Below are positions 1-11,800 of a stretch of DNA of 64,000 nucleotides, one piece after another. Where the stretch lies: the NCBI RefSeq assembly GCF_905220365.1, contig NC_061124.1:11038501-11102500 (forward strand), written 5' to 3'. A program made the translations under genes and the position numbers. This stretch comes from Vanessa cardui (taxonomy: Eukaryota > Arthropoda > Insecta > Lepidoptera > Nymphalidae). How positions within the stretch are numbered: the first letter of the stretch is position 1; every line of letters starts with the position of its first letter. A model generated the notes under the pieces. It did no database searches. It saw only the letters and a list, made by a program, of their open reading frames with translations, and was not told the DNA's origin.

Positions 1-1960
1 CAGCGGTCAACCTCCTGATCCCATGCAGTTTGTAGTGTATCACCTAGTAGTGTATTAGTGGAAATTCAATTAATGATTGAGTTTGTCACTAGAGTTATAT
101 GACTGCAATAATTGTGGTTTGGGAACACCATTCTTGCTTGCTTGCTAATAATATTCTACAAATCTTAATAAAATTGATTTTTGCATAAACTAACCCAAAA
201 TGTCGGATCGATGTTCCGGCAGCGGTGCATACAAATCCTCTTCTTTTATATCTCGACTGTACCCTAATTTAAATGTTTCAAGCGTCCATCTAAAAAGTAA
301 TGCTTCGTATCACTGTACGCTATGAAATTGATCACTATCCCAGCGACCCAAATCAATTTCATACCTACCGGTGCTATTTGAGTGAATCAATTAAATAAAA
401 ACGAAATATTTATATATTATTAGATGTGACTCATACGTACTGAAAGGTGATCTTTGTATTTTGTTTAATTTAATTTCTTGTAAAGAAGGGTAAATATTTA
501 CCTTCAATTGAAACGTGATGCTGGGAGACAATTGGTGATAATATTGTGGGTATTGTTTCTCCGAAATGTCTCAATACACTTAGAAGTCTTAAGCAACGTC
601 TGGTTACTTTAGTTATAAGCCGAAACGAAAATACTTTGACATCACCTTCGACGTTTCGATATTTAACCAAACTATTGTGTATAATTATTATTTTCAAATT
701 TGTGTGACTTCCATATGCACTATTTATTAGTTAAATTTAATATATCTTGTCAATTAAAATTGTAACTGAGTACATTGTTACTGTTTACAGTTAACCTTTT
801 GATTTTCATCAGATAACAACTGTCTACGACTCCAGCGAGTGATTTTGGCTATTGGAATACTACATACTAGAAAAAAATCTATCATACTAGAATTGGCCTC
901 ACGTCATATTTTTTTGAACTGTACAGGTAATTATTTAAAAACACGATCCGATCTATTAAGAGACAAATTTGGAATGACAAAAGAAAGGCTCAAATTGTTG
1001 TCTTATGTGGATTTAATATTTGTGTTCATGTGCTTAGGTTAAGTATTATTTAGGCAGATGAATTATTTAAGTTTAAATAATGAAAGGCAATAAGGGAATT
1101 ATGAGAGATACGACCAAAGGCAACCGAAGCAGTTATTGACTGTGTTATAATTATATAAACGTATTGTATTTTATGTAAAACTTCGGACTCTTTACATACC
1201 CAAATGTAAGTACGGAAAATAAGTTGGCTTTGTATCTTGGATTGATTTCCCGTCTCTGTTTAGGACCTGTATCCATATTTATAATAATCTAAATATTGAA
1301 GTTTTGAATATTATTTTGTTGATACAATCGTGGTGGTCATGACGAAAAATAAAAAAGTATTTTTACTATAAAATTATTTAATTTTTTCTTACAATAGTGT
1401 TATAAAGAGAAAATGTTTTTGTTTTCCTGAGGCATGTAATATAAAAACTAGGTATTGCAATTTATCATTTCATGTACGTAAAAATAACTCCTTATGTGTT
1501 CAAATTTTATCGAGTTAGTACATATATATTATTTTATTCGATGTCAAAAAGTGTCTAATATGAAAGAGGTTGGGAGTTTTTTTACGATATTACACAGGCT
1601 GTAATCTCGGCCGTACCGTTCATTTGTTCAAAAAGTCTGTGTCTTCTTGCCAAAAAAAAAATTAAATTACATATAAACGAATAAAATATCTTATAAACTA
1701 TCCATACTCAGCGTTATTAGTACATTATTATGGCATTTTTAATAGATTAAGAGAACCGAGTCAGCATAAAACGGTGTAATTACGATTTGTAGGTAATTTG
1801 AGGTAGGTATCAAAAGCAAATTATATCTACGTAGCCATTTGCCCATTATATATTATTTTTTAAAATTATCCATATATGTAATAAAATTGGAGTGTCTGAT
1901 TATAATATTAAAATAGCCCTTTTTTATTCACGCACCAAATTATTTTTTTTACTATTTCTA
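1..1960. other. Intergenic AT-rich region, no gene recognised
   Basis: Short open frames occur here, but none resembles a protein I know, none shows a coherent splice pattern, and the sequence is AT-rich with homopolymer runs. I see no RNA gene. It is treated as intergenic DNA, or possibly intron of a gene lying outside the window. Confidence 0.5.
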
Positions 1961-1964
1961 TCTG

Positions 1965-2040
1965 CGTGTCAATTTGTTTCGGCTAATATCTGGAACGGCT
2001 GGACCGATTTCGACTACAATATATTTATATAGAGGCTACA

Positions 2041-2071
<31 letters not shown>

Positions 2072-2135
2072 TTTTTTCTTAAATTCAAACGCGAACGAGG
2101 TCGCGGGTACAGCTAGGAATAATATTATAAATTCG
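1965..2135. repeat. Interspersed repeat fragment with internal poly-T run
   Basis: The text 'ggctggaccgatttcga', followed after a TA/poly-T stretch by 'gcgaacgaggtcgcgggtacagctag', has the wording of a very common arthropod repeat tail (LINE- or Helitron-derived). Related wording recurs near 11811, 13925, 44806 and 61120. A 23-base T run lies inside. The open frame across it is spurious. Confidence 0.6.
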
Positions 2136-2284
2136 AAAATATTAGAGTGCAACCGAAGGTTTCTGGCGGAAGCTGACGATTACCCTAAAATAATAAGTTC
2201 AAGACTGGCTAATAGTGAATGAAATAACGTTTTTAAAGTTTTTAGTGATTTGTGACTATGGAAATAACTTAAGAAAATGATAAA

Positions 2285-2345
2285 AATCACTTGGTGATAG
2301 GGTTTAGTGCTATCCGTCTGGATTGGTACCACCTACTCATCTAAT
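2285..2345 (+). repeat. Short fragment of the 'accaccyactcatc' SINE-like family
   Basis: The segment resembles, with mismatches, the head (reverse complement) of the better copy at 54291-54600: a 'cttggtgatagggtttagtgc' block followed by 'ggtaccacctactcat'. It is a diverged relic. Confidence 0.5.
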
Positions 2346-2434
2346 CTAAAATAAAATGTTATATGTCTAACTTAATAATAAAAATAACTTAAAATTATTT
2401 TAAAAGTCGCATCATAGCGTTTGTCAGTCTTATT

Positions 2435-2560
2435 TCCTTAAATTTCGGCGATTACTGGAAACCTTCGACTTCGGCCTAAACTTCCGCCAATTTTGGCGGA
2501 AACTGAAGGTGGCCGACGATTTTTTTTATTGCCGAAGATGGCTTAAGCCGTTGATTCGCC
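2435..2560. repeat. Repeat with 'ccgaag/cttcgg' words and a perfect small hairpin
   Basis: The segment is built of alternating 'cttcgg', 'ccgaag' and 'ggcggaa' words. A perfect 9-bp-arm hairpin with a 2-base loop lies at 2482-2501 (ttccgccaa / ttggcggaa). A related 'ggcggaagctgacg' word occurs at about 2165. It looks like a fragment of an unclassified mobile element. Confidence 0.45.
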
Positions 2561-2809
2561 CGGGGACAAGTATGTATTAATTTATGTTTTTGTTTGTTAC
2601 GCTGCCACTTCTAACTATATAGCGCATCACTAGAGCGCAGGAGTACAGAAAACAACATTGGCTATCTCGTATCTGCCTTACACTAGAAACTAGTTGGATT
2701 TATAACCTCTGTAATTAATGTATGATAAACATATGTATAAATTTTATTATTTAAGCTTTAATTTAACATCAATTGTAATGTTTTATCAATATACATAAAA
2801 CTGTTCCAT

Positions 2810-3115
2810 TACTGAGTGACTGAGTGACTGGCAGGCAACGCACAGCCTAAACCGCTGGACCTAGAGACTTGAAATTTGGTACATGTATGCCTTAAGTGTC
2901 CTAAAGGTGCACTAAGAAGGGATTTTTCAAAATTTCCACGGAATAGGGAATAAATGGGATTTATGAATTCGAACCAAAGTAGCTCTATCTCCGTAACTAT
3001 AATTATTAGGGGTTTCAAATTTAGCGTGCAAGTAGGTTATAACAACAACTAAAAACTATTTTTTGGATATTTCAGAATTCCCAAAGAATAGGGAATAAAC
3101 GGGACTTGTCTTATA
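2810..3115. repeat. Interspersed repeat ('cgcacagcctaaaccgctgg' type)
   Basis: The wording 'actgagtgactg', then 'aacgcacagcctaaaccgctggacc', then 'gacttgaaatttggtacatg', followed by two similar blocks ending in 'gaatagggaataaa', matches a high-copy repeat class I know from moth and butterfly genomes. The two 'agggaataaa' blocks (about 2943 and 3089) suggest internal duplication. The minus-strand open frame here is spurious. Confidence 0.55.
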
Positions 3116-3381
3116 TAAAACTAAAGAGTAATAATAATAATTGCACTCATTAACTAATTACTATTGGTCACGGTATACGGTACCGCGTGTTTGGAAATAT
3201 ATGACGTAATTATTTCTATAAAATAGATAAAACACATTATACGTGCGCGAATGTTATGTTGACTCATGTGAGGTATAGTTTTTATTGTGTTTTACGCAAC
3301 ATTGAAATATAGGCCGTTACAAACACAGGTACTTTTATTCATTAACAGAAATCGTTTCGTAATAATATGGGTCATTTGGTC

Positions 3382-3389
3382 TATATAAG
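3382..3389 (+). promoter_or_regulatory. TATA box of the secreted-protein gene
   Basis: TATATAAG lies 44 bases before the start codon at 3426. A start of transcription about 30 bases downstream would give a very short leader. A strong TATA box fits a highly or tissue-specifically expressed secretory gene, unlike the housekeeping genes later in the window. The exact transcription start is inferred. Confidence 0.6.
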
Positions 3390-3425
3390 GACTTCCTTGA
3401 CATTATTAAAAAACTGTCCAACGAA

Positions 3426-5098
3426 ATGGGTACTAAAGGATTATTAAGTCTTGCCTTTGCATTCTGTATAGTCGGGGTGAGTTGAAATAATTGTTGTTCT
3501 ATATATAAACATAAAATATAGTTTGTATGTGAGTACAACAGATTAACAATCTATCTTTTCGTTTCATTTGATATTTTCGATTTAGGATAAAATGAATTTA
3601 ACTGAAACATATCTTTATATTTATTTATTTCGATGACAAATGTGTAATAACATGAATCTATGTTGAATGACTAGTGGTCAATGATGTGTGGCCAACCTAC
3701 TGACCAATATAGATGCCTACTATTGCTCTATCAAAATTGAACTATTGTGTTCTAATATGCATGTAAATGCAGGCAAAAGAGACGTAACATCTTAGTGTCC
3801 AAGGTTGTCCAAGTTTGAATGTTGATGGTATTCACCACCCGTGACCCGTTTGAACTTCTATTTTGAAATTAAAGAACTAAACACCATTGTGTACTATTAT
3901 TGACAGCTACTTAGTGTGTTTGATACAATTATTATAACTATTTCAAGTTTATGTTTTACGATTTCTAATTATAAATTCGATTTTCAAGGTTTGCCAGGCT
4001 CAATACTATGGTCGAATGCGAGGTTTGAATTCTATTCACAAAGACGCTTGCACTTGCACCTGTGATGATCTCGCCTCACTTATAGCCTTAGCGCGGGCTT
4101 TGGAGGACAAGGAATTAACTTCTTATACACCAACAACAGCACCACCGCCGCCACCACCACCAACAAATCCGACCCCATGCCTCAGCAATTTTGAAGATCT
4201 AATCATGAAATTAGTCAACGCTTTGGTTTACACCGCCACGGAAACAGCTAAAAATTCGTGCCACTGTCCACGTGCCTCGTCTGTCCCGACGACACCTAGC
4301 TCCAACTCATATTATTCTAATTCAGATGATGGTTTAATCAATATCGACCTTTTTAACTCGCAAAATAATAATAATTTATTAGACGTAGACGTCGCTAATC
4401 AAAATTTAGTTGGCGTTGGACTGGGAGGAACAGATTACAACGGAGCTCCTTCAACAGGGCAAAAACCAGCTAGTTCAAAACCATCGGGCCAAAATCCTAC
4501 AGGTATGAATCCATAGTATTTTGTTCATAACATCTAATTTTATATATATATAATTTATTATAGGATTTGCCATAGTCCTATTATTTGTGTTTTTGTTGTG
4601 AGGGTTTGAGAACATATATACAGATATAAGGTTTTCTAGTTATTATAGTTGAATATGAATATATCATTCATTTTCTGTCCAACAGGCCAATATCCAAAGG
4701 GTCAACAACAAATGGGCTCTTACCCAACAGGCGTCAAAAATCCACCAGCAAGCAATTCCAATTCAAACGAGGGATTAATAAACTTAGACGTTCTTAATCC
4801 CAAAAAAGATAATAATGTGATAGACTTGGACGCCGGCAAACAGGGAGTCCTTGGTGTGAGCTTAGGTGGAGGCGGCGGTGGTGGTACAGCTCCAAATGCC
4901 AATAACGGCTACACAAACAGTGCACCTAACAATGGAGGGGACTTAATTAATCTAGACCTACTTAATCCTAAGAAAAAAAATGATGTGGCAGATTTGAGCG
5001 TCGGGAAGGAGAGTGTCCTTGGTGTTGGTTTAGGTGGAGGTGGAAGTGCAGCTCAAAATCCTAATAACGGCCATGTTAATAATGCACCTTACTCTTAA
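3426..5098 (+). CDS. Secreted Asn/Gly-rich repeat protein, family not recognised
   Basis: Three exons give 325 residues: 3426-3476, 3989-4502 and 4686-5098, all with GT/AG introns and matching phases. Residues 1 to about 22 form a signal peptide (MGTKGLLSLAFAFCIVG, continuing VCQA) with likely cleavage after CQA; intron 1 falls inside it. The mature chain starts with a short Cys-containing region (CTCDDLASL... and, after a proline run, CLSNFEDL...CHCP). It then has three related repeats of about 35 residues, each reading roughly (G/D)LIN(I/L)D..NP/NS.., then V/L-D, then LGVxLGG(G)n, separated by Asn/Pro/Ser linkers. There is no catalytic motif. The composition suggests a structural extracellular protein of silk, cuticle or eggshell type, but that is a guess. 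A TATA box lies upstream and a poly(A) signal follows at 5215. Confidence 0.85.
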
Positions 5099-5199
5099 TA
5101 AGGCTTACTAAATTAGAAGTACTTGATCCCAACAAAGAAAATTATGTATCGGATTTCAATGTTCGTAAACAACCTTTGTTGGTATGGAACTTAAAATAA
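5099..5199 (+). pseudogene. Frameshifted fourth repeat unit behind the stop codon
   Basis: Directly after the TAA of the secreted-protein gene, another frame (codons starting at 5095/5101) reads LIRLTKLEVLDPNKENYVSD and runs to a TAA at 5197-5199. This aligns with the repeat core DLINLDLLNPKKKNDVADL of the preceding exon. It is best explained as a fourth repeat lost from the protein by a small indel near 5095. Confidence 0.7.
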
Positions 5200-5214
5200 C
5201 TGGTTGGTACTTAA

Positions 5215-5220
5215 AATAAA
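5215..5220 (+). promoter_or_regulatory. Poly(A) signal AATAAA of the secreted-protein gene
   Basis: AATAAA lies 117 bases after the stop codon; another candidate is at about 5282. No other gene ends nearby. Confidence 0.55.
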
Positions 5221-6056
5221 TATTTGGTAGCTATATTTAGTAGCTGTTTAATCCTCGAACGAATTATTTTTATTTATCTCAAATAAAAAAAAAAAACGAA
5301 AGAAAATAATCGTTCTTATTACCCCTTTGTATATTGTCTCGAAATTTTAATATTTTAAGTAAGACCATTAAAAATCTAGTTTTACTGCATTACTCTCAAA
5401 CTAAATCAATAAATTAGTTTATTGGCAATATTCCTTGGTACTTGCATAATATTACAGAATCTCTAAATATAACATATATTAATAACAATTAAATTCGATA
5501 CTATACTGTTTACTAAGATTGTTTTTGTTTTTTGACGGCAATGGTTATATGGTTACAAATCAATATGGAAAATGATTGATTGTGTACGTTTTTTTATAAA
5601 TTTAGCACATACAATTGATTTACTTTTATTACTTTGTGCCTATAGAAATTGGTATTGTAAGAAGTACCTGCAAATAATTCGCAGATTCCTCCAATAAAGA
5701 ATCCTAAGATGTTATAACCCTTGTGTAAAAACGCTTTTCCAGTACGTGTCGACAAAGTTTGTAGTTAAACTCTAATATTCAGTTTGCAAATATCTTTGAT
5801 TAAAAATATCTTTAAATATCACTTTATACTGTAAATAGACTTTACAACACTGTAAGAGTCGACGTAGTTTGTAGTTAAACTAGAATATTCAGTTGACAAT
5901 CACTATATTTCAACGAAATACCCTATATAATCAAAAACCCGCTTCCCGCGTCCGCGTCTCCAAGATGGCCGTTTCGAATGCCGAGCGCGCGCGCCACCAA
6001 ACGGCCACCAGTGTAACCAGTTGTATTAAATAAAACCTTACACTTGTAACAACACT
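5221..6056. other. Intergenic, AT-rich
   Basis: No coding signal seen. Two similar phrases, 'gtcgacaaagtttgtagttaaactctaatattcagtt' (about 5747) and 'gtcgacgtagtttgtagttaaactagaatattcagtt' (about 5857), form an imperfect direct repeat about 110 bases apart. A small GC-rich patch lies at 5940-6000. Confidence 0.6.
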
Positions 6057-7714
6057 CAGTGGCGGCCTTACCTATTGCGAGGCTCCGGGCGATAGGAAAG
6101 TCGATCTTGTGTCATGGAATTTCTTAAGTATATGCGACCCTACACTCCCATCCAGTTTCTGAAAGTGGTTTTAGCGATAAGGATTTTACATGAGCATTTA
6201 AAATAGCCCACCTTTGACTTGAACCGGCGAACAGAGTACCAACCTTTGTAATAAACTAAAAAAAGGTTTTGCTTGGACACAAGATGATGCTGCATCTCCT
6301 AGGATGAGATTCTAGCTATGACTTCCACAAGGTAAAAAATAAGCAAGTGGATTAATTTCAATTATACGTTTTTGGACACCACTTTTTTCGCCACGCATGT
6401 TGGCACCATTATCATATCCTTTGCCTCTGCAGTTTTGCAATGATATACCTAACTGTTGTAATTCAGTAATTATATAATTAGCCAAACTTTCAGCTGTGGT
6501 TTTTTCGACGGCTATGTAACCAATAAAATGTTCTTTAATTTAACCCATTTTTATATTAAAAAATCTTATAATAATTGATAGTTGCTCAACACAAGAAACA
6601 TCGCGAGTACAATCAAGAATAGAGTAATATTTGTTATGAATTATTTTTCCAACTATTTCAGACTTCACGTGACTTGCCATTACTTGTATGAGGTCATTTT
6701 GAATATTTTTTCCGATGTAGTGGTCTTTAATCGTTTTATCTTTGACTTGTTGTAAGTGAAGTCTCAGCACGGGATCAAATCGGGCTATTAACTTTACTAA
6801 ATCTGTAAAGTTGCCGCTTGTCTCACTCGAACCTAAGTCAGATGTTAACTTCTCTCTATGACCCCTGAAAGCCAAATTGTGAGATGCTAAAAAATTTATA
6901 ATTGCGAGCAATATTTATAAAATATCTCTCCAACTTTGCCTTTCTCCTTCAATTTGTGACTGTGCCAAAGAGTCAATAGTGGAACAGTTTTTTAAATCAT
7001 TCTCTAAATTAATCCATTTCAGCATACAATCTTTGTGATGTCGACTAGTTTCGTGTGACTTAATATTAACTAATCACCCATATGTTTCCAATCACACACT
7101 CCCTCACTTGATCCAATCTTCGTATTTTCTAGCCCGAATATTCGACACGAAAAGCAGTAAACGGCATCCTTTGTTTGTGAATAAATCATCCAGCGCCTGT
7201 CGAGCTTTTCACCGTTAATTAATATCTTGTTATAATGATATTCACTGAATCGCCGTATATTATCATTTACGGGAAATAACTCGACTTCAATCCGAAATGG
7301 ACCTCTTAACACGATCTCAGTTCGATCTACATCAGTAATTGCTCTGGGCCACGTATCGAGGTCATTTTGACGGTTCAGATTTTCCATTACGGCTTTCATG
7401 GATGTAGACATAGTCTCTGGTTCAGATTCGTCATCTCGACTGGATAGAGTTGACGTCGGCACCCGTGACCTAAGAGGCAATGATGTAGTTAAATCATCAT
7501 CTTCCTCGCTGTTTTTACTTAATGACGGTGGCGGCATCCATGATGATACTGAAGGAATGTTTCCAGCCGTATAATTTTCTTGATCGTCACTTTTTATAAA
7601 TTTATATAAAGATCCACGTAGATTTTCTTGTATCTGCTTTCCTGTGATAGCTCGTTTCCTTTTTCAACTACCTGACTCAAATTTTCTACCGGAATCACGA
7701 TCACGGGAGCTCAT
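6057..7714 (-). pseudogene. Decayed hAT transposon, ZMYM1-like transposase (TTF zinc finger + DUF4371)
   Basis: Read on the minus strand from the ATG at 7712-7714, the frame begins MSSRDRDSGRKF, meets a stop after 'SGS', then continues with a TTF-type zinc-finger region (7537-7070, with WMIYSQTKDAVYCFSCRIFG). It shifts frame near 7075 and resumes as DUF4371-like sequence (6911-6540, with FLASHNLAFRGHREKL). A further piece near 6530-6350 contains CRGKGYDNGANM, a hallmark of this hAT group. The low-coordinate end starts CAGTGGCGGCC at 6057, which looks like a hAT terminal repeat. I found no matching opposite terminus, so the other end is probably truncated. It is not a functional gene. Confidence 0.8.
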
Positions 7715-8688
7715 TTCGTAAATCTTGTTGTGATTCGCGCATACAGTCAAAAATATTTTTTAAATAGGTGTCACACAGATTTTTAACCCTTTATCAGCTT
7801 ACTCAGTACTTAAAATACTATAATTGTCACTTTTCTAATTCACTTAATATTTGAAACACTATAAGAACGGACAATTAAATATAATTGAACGATATGTAAC
7901 TCATTCTGCAAGTGAAACAATTCCGAAGTAACAAAAGTTGACGAACGAAAAAAAATAAGGGAATTCCCCGAGTGTTAGACGAGCAGAACATTATGTCCCG
8001 ATCCGATTCCCGCCGAGTCTTAAGTGTATTCTACACTAGTCCCGAGTACTATGCGTTTAACAAACCGAAATACAAGTGTTTCGAGGTGCGATATTCAGGC
8101 GCACGAAGTACACAATGAATAAATCAACTATGATTTAAATGAATAACTTTATTATTTCTTATATAATTAACCGTTATTTTAAAATCTTAATAAATAATTA
8201 GGAACAAAATCAAAAGTATTAAATAAATAAAAATATAGTAAAAAAAAATGCCTAGCGCTAGTAAAAAAAGCTCATCTGGTTATCAATGCTACCAGCCAAT
8301 CGTCGTATATTCCAGCGCGAAATAGCAGTTTGGCGACATGCTGTTTTGTTTCAATTTAAAAAACGAGTGACCGAAGAGAGTAAGTGTTGTTACAAGGGTC
8401 ATAACATCTTTAGAATTTTCATTGGAGGAATGAATAGTAGGTACTTCTTACAATACCAACTTATATGGGCACATAGTAATAAAAGTATATCAATTGATTG
8501 CGCTAAATTTATAAAATATCATAAACAATCTATAATTTTCAATGTTGATTAATATATTATCATTGCCATCATAAAACAGATTGATTGATTAAGTATTTAA
8601 ATATTATGTCTTCAAATAACATTTTTCTTTTACTTATAAGTACCAGATAACAAAATCCAGATGAAACGTAATTATTAAAAAAAGGTAG
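7715..8688. other. Intergenic, AT-rich
   Basis: The part next to 7714 may be the remaining 5' portion of the hAT element. The 88-codon open frame at 8286-8552 has no recognisable motif and no splice partner, so I do not call it a gene. Confidence 0.5.
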
Positions 8689-8702
8689 TGTCAAATTTGA
8701 CA
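8689..8702. promoter_or_regulatory. Perfect palindrome TGTCAAATTTGACA upstream of the Ana1-like gene
   Basis: This 14-base perfect palindrome lies 169 bases before the start codon at 8871 and is followed by further TGACA words (about 8709 and 8757). Similar palindromes occur upstream of other genes here. A binding-site role is inference. Confidence 0.4.
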
Positions 8703-8854
8703 TATAACTGACATTAGAGTACGTTTGAGTTTTGTTATGTTTAAAATTTTACAACATGACAGTTCCTTTGAGTGCAAGTCAACGATCTGATTAATATTGT
8801 TAACAGTTATTTAAAAACATTAGTAGTCAAATATTTCGCTTAAATTTTGTTCAA

Positions 8855-8887
8855 ATGAGCAGTTGTTGCTATGACTTCCGAAATTGA
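8855..8887 (+). CDS. Overlapping upstream ORF (10 codons + stop) at the Ana1-like start
   Basis: An ATG at 8855 opens a short frame (MSSCYDFRN-like) that ends with TGA at 8885-8887, so it overlaps the main ATG at 8871 in another frame. If the transcript starts upstream of 8855, scanning ribosomes meet this ATG first, which would reduce translation of the main frame. Regulatory function is inferred from position only. Confidence 0.35.
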   Translation: MSSCCYDFRN

Positions 8888-11800
8888 CGTCTTACAAACA
8901 AATGAATTCCTACGACGACGGAAATTGAGGCTTCAACAGGTTAGAGGTTTTATATACTCAACGTTTTTTTACAAAACTTGTCTGTTGCCACTTTTTGTTT
9001 TTAATATTAATTTATTTTGTTTGTTTTTAGGTTAGGGAACAATCAAAAGACATCGCAAAGAGAATTAGACAGCGCGCTAAAGTAGAAAAGTCGCGGCAAA
9101 TAACTGATATTGACTCTAAAAAGGAGAAAGAATATTTTGAATGTCAAGAGAAATTAGTGAAACGTTTAGAATTACTGTACTCCAAGGGCTTGCAGAATGT
9201 CGGAGCTAGTCACAAAAAAGCACTAGAAGTTTGTAAACCAGGTAAAGACTTTATTAATCATAATCTACATTAATTTTGTTATTCAAATTGTTCTAAAAAA
9301 CATAAGTTGAAATGTAATATTGTTATAACTATATTACCTTTAAATTATTGTTAAATAGATTTAATAGAAAAGACAGATCCATCTAAGTTACGTGGCAAAG
9401 AAGCCGCTGCTGAAGTCAGAAAAAGAAAACAAGAAAATCTCGATGAACAAAAAAAGCTCTTGGATAGGAAGTTAAAAGCAAGGTATAAATATTTTATCAT
9501 TAAATAGAAGATGCAAGTGCTTCAAGGTTTCAAACATTCTTTAGTAAAATGTGTAAACATTTTTTTTAAACATATCAACTGTTATCATTTCAGAGAGGTG
9601 GCGAATGAAATAAGTCGAGAGAAATCTACTATTATTGCAAAGAATATAACTAAACAGACTAAGAGAACTGACGATCCACAATCTAAATCTGCAAGTTCTG
9701 TAAAAGAGATAAATGACAAAGTATGTGATGGAAATGTTGATCCTAAAAAAGACAATCTAGATGTATCGAAAGCAGATATGGCTACACAATGGGAATTTGA
9801 AGAATTGCCAAATGAATGGGAACCCAATATACCAGCATTATCACTACCTAAAGATGAAACTGTTGTAGACACAGATAAGTCAGACAAAAATAAAAGACCC
9901 AATTTATTTGCATTGAGTGATGAGATGCCGTCTAGTCTACGTGGAGGTCTTTCTAGTGTGCCTGAAGAAACAGTTCCTTTAAAGACTACTCTGAATCTTG
10001 TATCCGATTATTTGCAAAATAGAAATTTACGACTGAGACAATTTGAACCATTCAGAAAGCCGACTGATGACTTGCAAAGCATTAAACAGACAATCCTGCG
10101 CACTAGAGCATCAAGAGCAGATGGTAGTGTATTTGATAGTATTTGTCATGTTTTAGATGGGCAGGTTATTCCAGTCCCTTCCTGGCAAGCTGAGGAAAAC
10201 ATTGGTTTTTGTAATTACCACTTAAATCCTAATCCTTATCCCTATGAATGTCTTTCAATGTTTACGAAAAATGTGCATGCTTCTCCATTATCAAAACAAA
10301 AGCAATTGCACATGAAACAAATGCCTAAATTGTCCTCTAGGAGTAATAACCTTTCTCGTGGAATGGAGACAGGTGAAATTACTTTGAGAATGATTTTTGT
10401 ATGTTGAAAATCGTCATAATTATATATTCATTTAGAGTAGTTTAAATTATCAGTATTTCATTTTTGTCATTATAATATTTGAAGTATCTAGCAACACTGT
10501 AGTATGTACATATTCTGTTTTATTTTTACTAATACATTTTAAAATAAAGAATTAGTGAGAATGAATACTAATAAATAGTAAAAGTTTCAGGTAACAAAGA
10601 TAAGTCTTTTAGATCAGCTGATCCAGAGATAGCAATAACAAAAAAGAAATCTATATCTGTCTATAATCATAATACAAGGGATATAATGGATGTACCATAT
10701 GGCAAAGAAGAATTTGTTTCTCATGACAAGAAAAGTGACGAGGATGCATATGCCCAAGCTCTCCAAGAAACAGCTAGTGCCATTCATATGGAAAAAGAAC
10801 AAATTAACAAAAGACAAAAGGATATGAGAAACAAAGTTGCCGCTACTAAACAGAATGTTGACAAAGAATACAGAGACACTTTAGCTTTTTTAAACTCACT
10901 TCCAAAAGACAATGGTTTAAAACCTATAGTATGTATTAATTATAATAGAAATGCTTGCATATACTCTGATCGAAATTGTAATTCTTGATTTGTTTTTGTT
11001 GCAGAAGACGTCATATATGGATGATCAGAGGCAACAATTACAAAAGGACAGAAATCAGAGGAAATTACAGCTAGAGTTCAAAAAAATTGAAAAGGAATGT
11101 CAAAGAAATTGCAAGGTAAAACCCAAAATCAAAATTAAATATTCTTAATTTTAGTAGGGTATAAAAGCACTTTAGAATCATCATATTGAAAAGATCCAGC
11201 AAGAAACTCAATTGTTAGTTAGAAAAAGGGTGGTGCCACCCTTTTTCATTAAAGGAGTATGTCCGGAATTAAAATTAATGCTATTAAATAACTGGAATGT
11301 TATATTTATAATTAATTATAGAAACAAATACTGTGCCACAGGAAGGATGTGTTAACTTTGTCGAAAACTAAGTGTGATTGTTACAATTTTTTTGAAAGTT
11401 GTTGTAAGTCTATCCTGATCCTTTGGGCAATTGTGGTCCTCACTTCTAGCATTAGTAATAAGATAAAACCTAAATGAATCAATCGAGTTACAGTGTATGT
11501 AAATATGAGGTTTTATCTAGCTCTCATATAATATGCTTCGGTGTAAGGTGTTCAATGAAATCTTTAATAATGAAACATAAGCCCATAGATTGCGAAAAAA
11601 GTAAGAAATAGAATAGAATATTCGATGTTAGCAAGTCTTTATTTTAACTTTGCAGGTTTGTTTTACTACATAAATTGAAGGGAAGCCTTGTTATTATTAT
11701 TTCGGTAACTATCATTGATGCTATGTAGTTGTATTTATTAAAATTTACCAGATCCAAGTAATGTTATTACACATTATAATGCAATTTATTAGGAAAAAAT

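Noticed and set aside
8286..8552. 88-codon open frame on the plus strand
   Set aside because: No recognisable motif, no splice partners and AT-rich composition; most likely chance.
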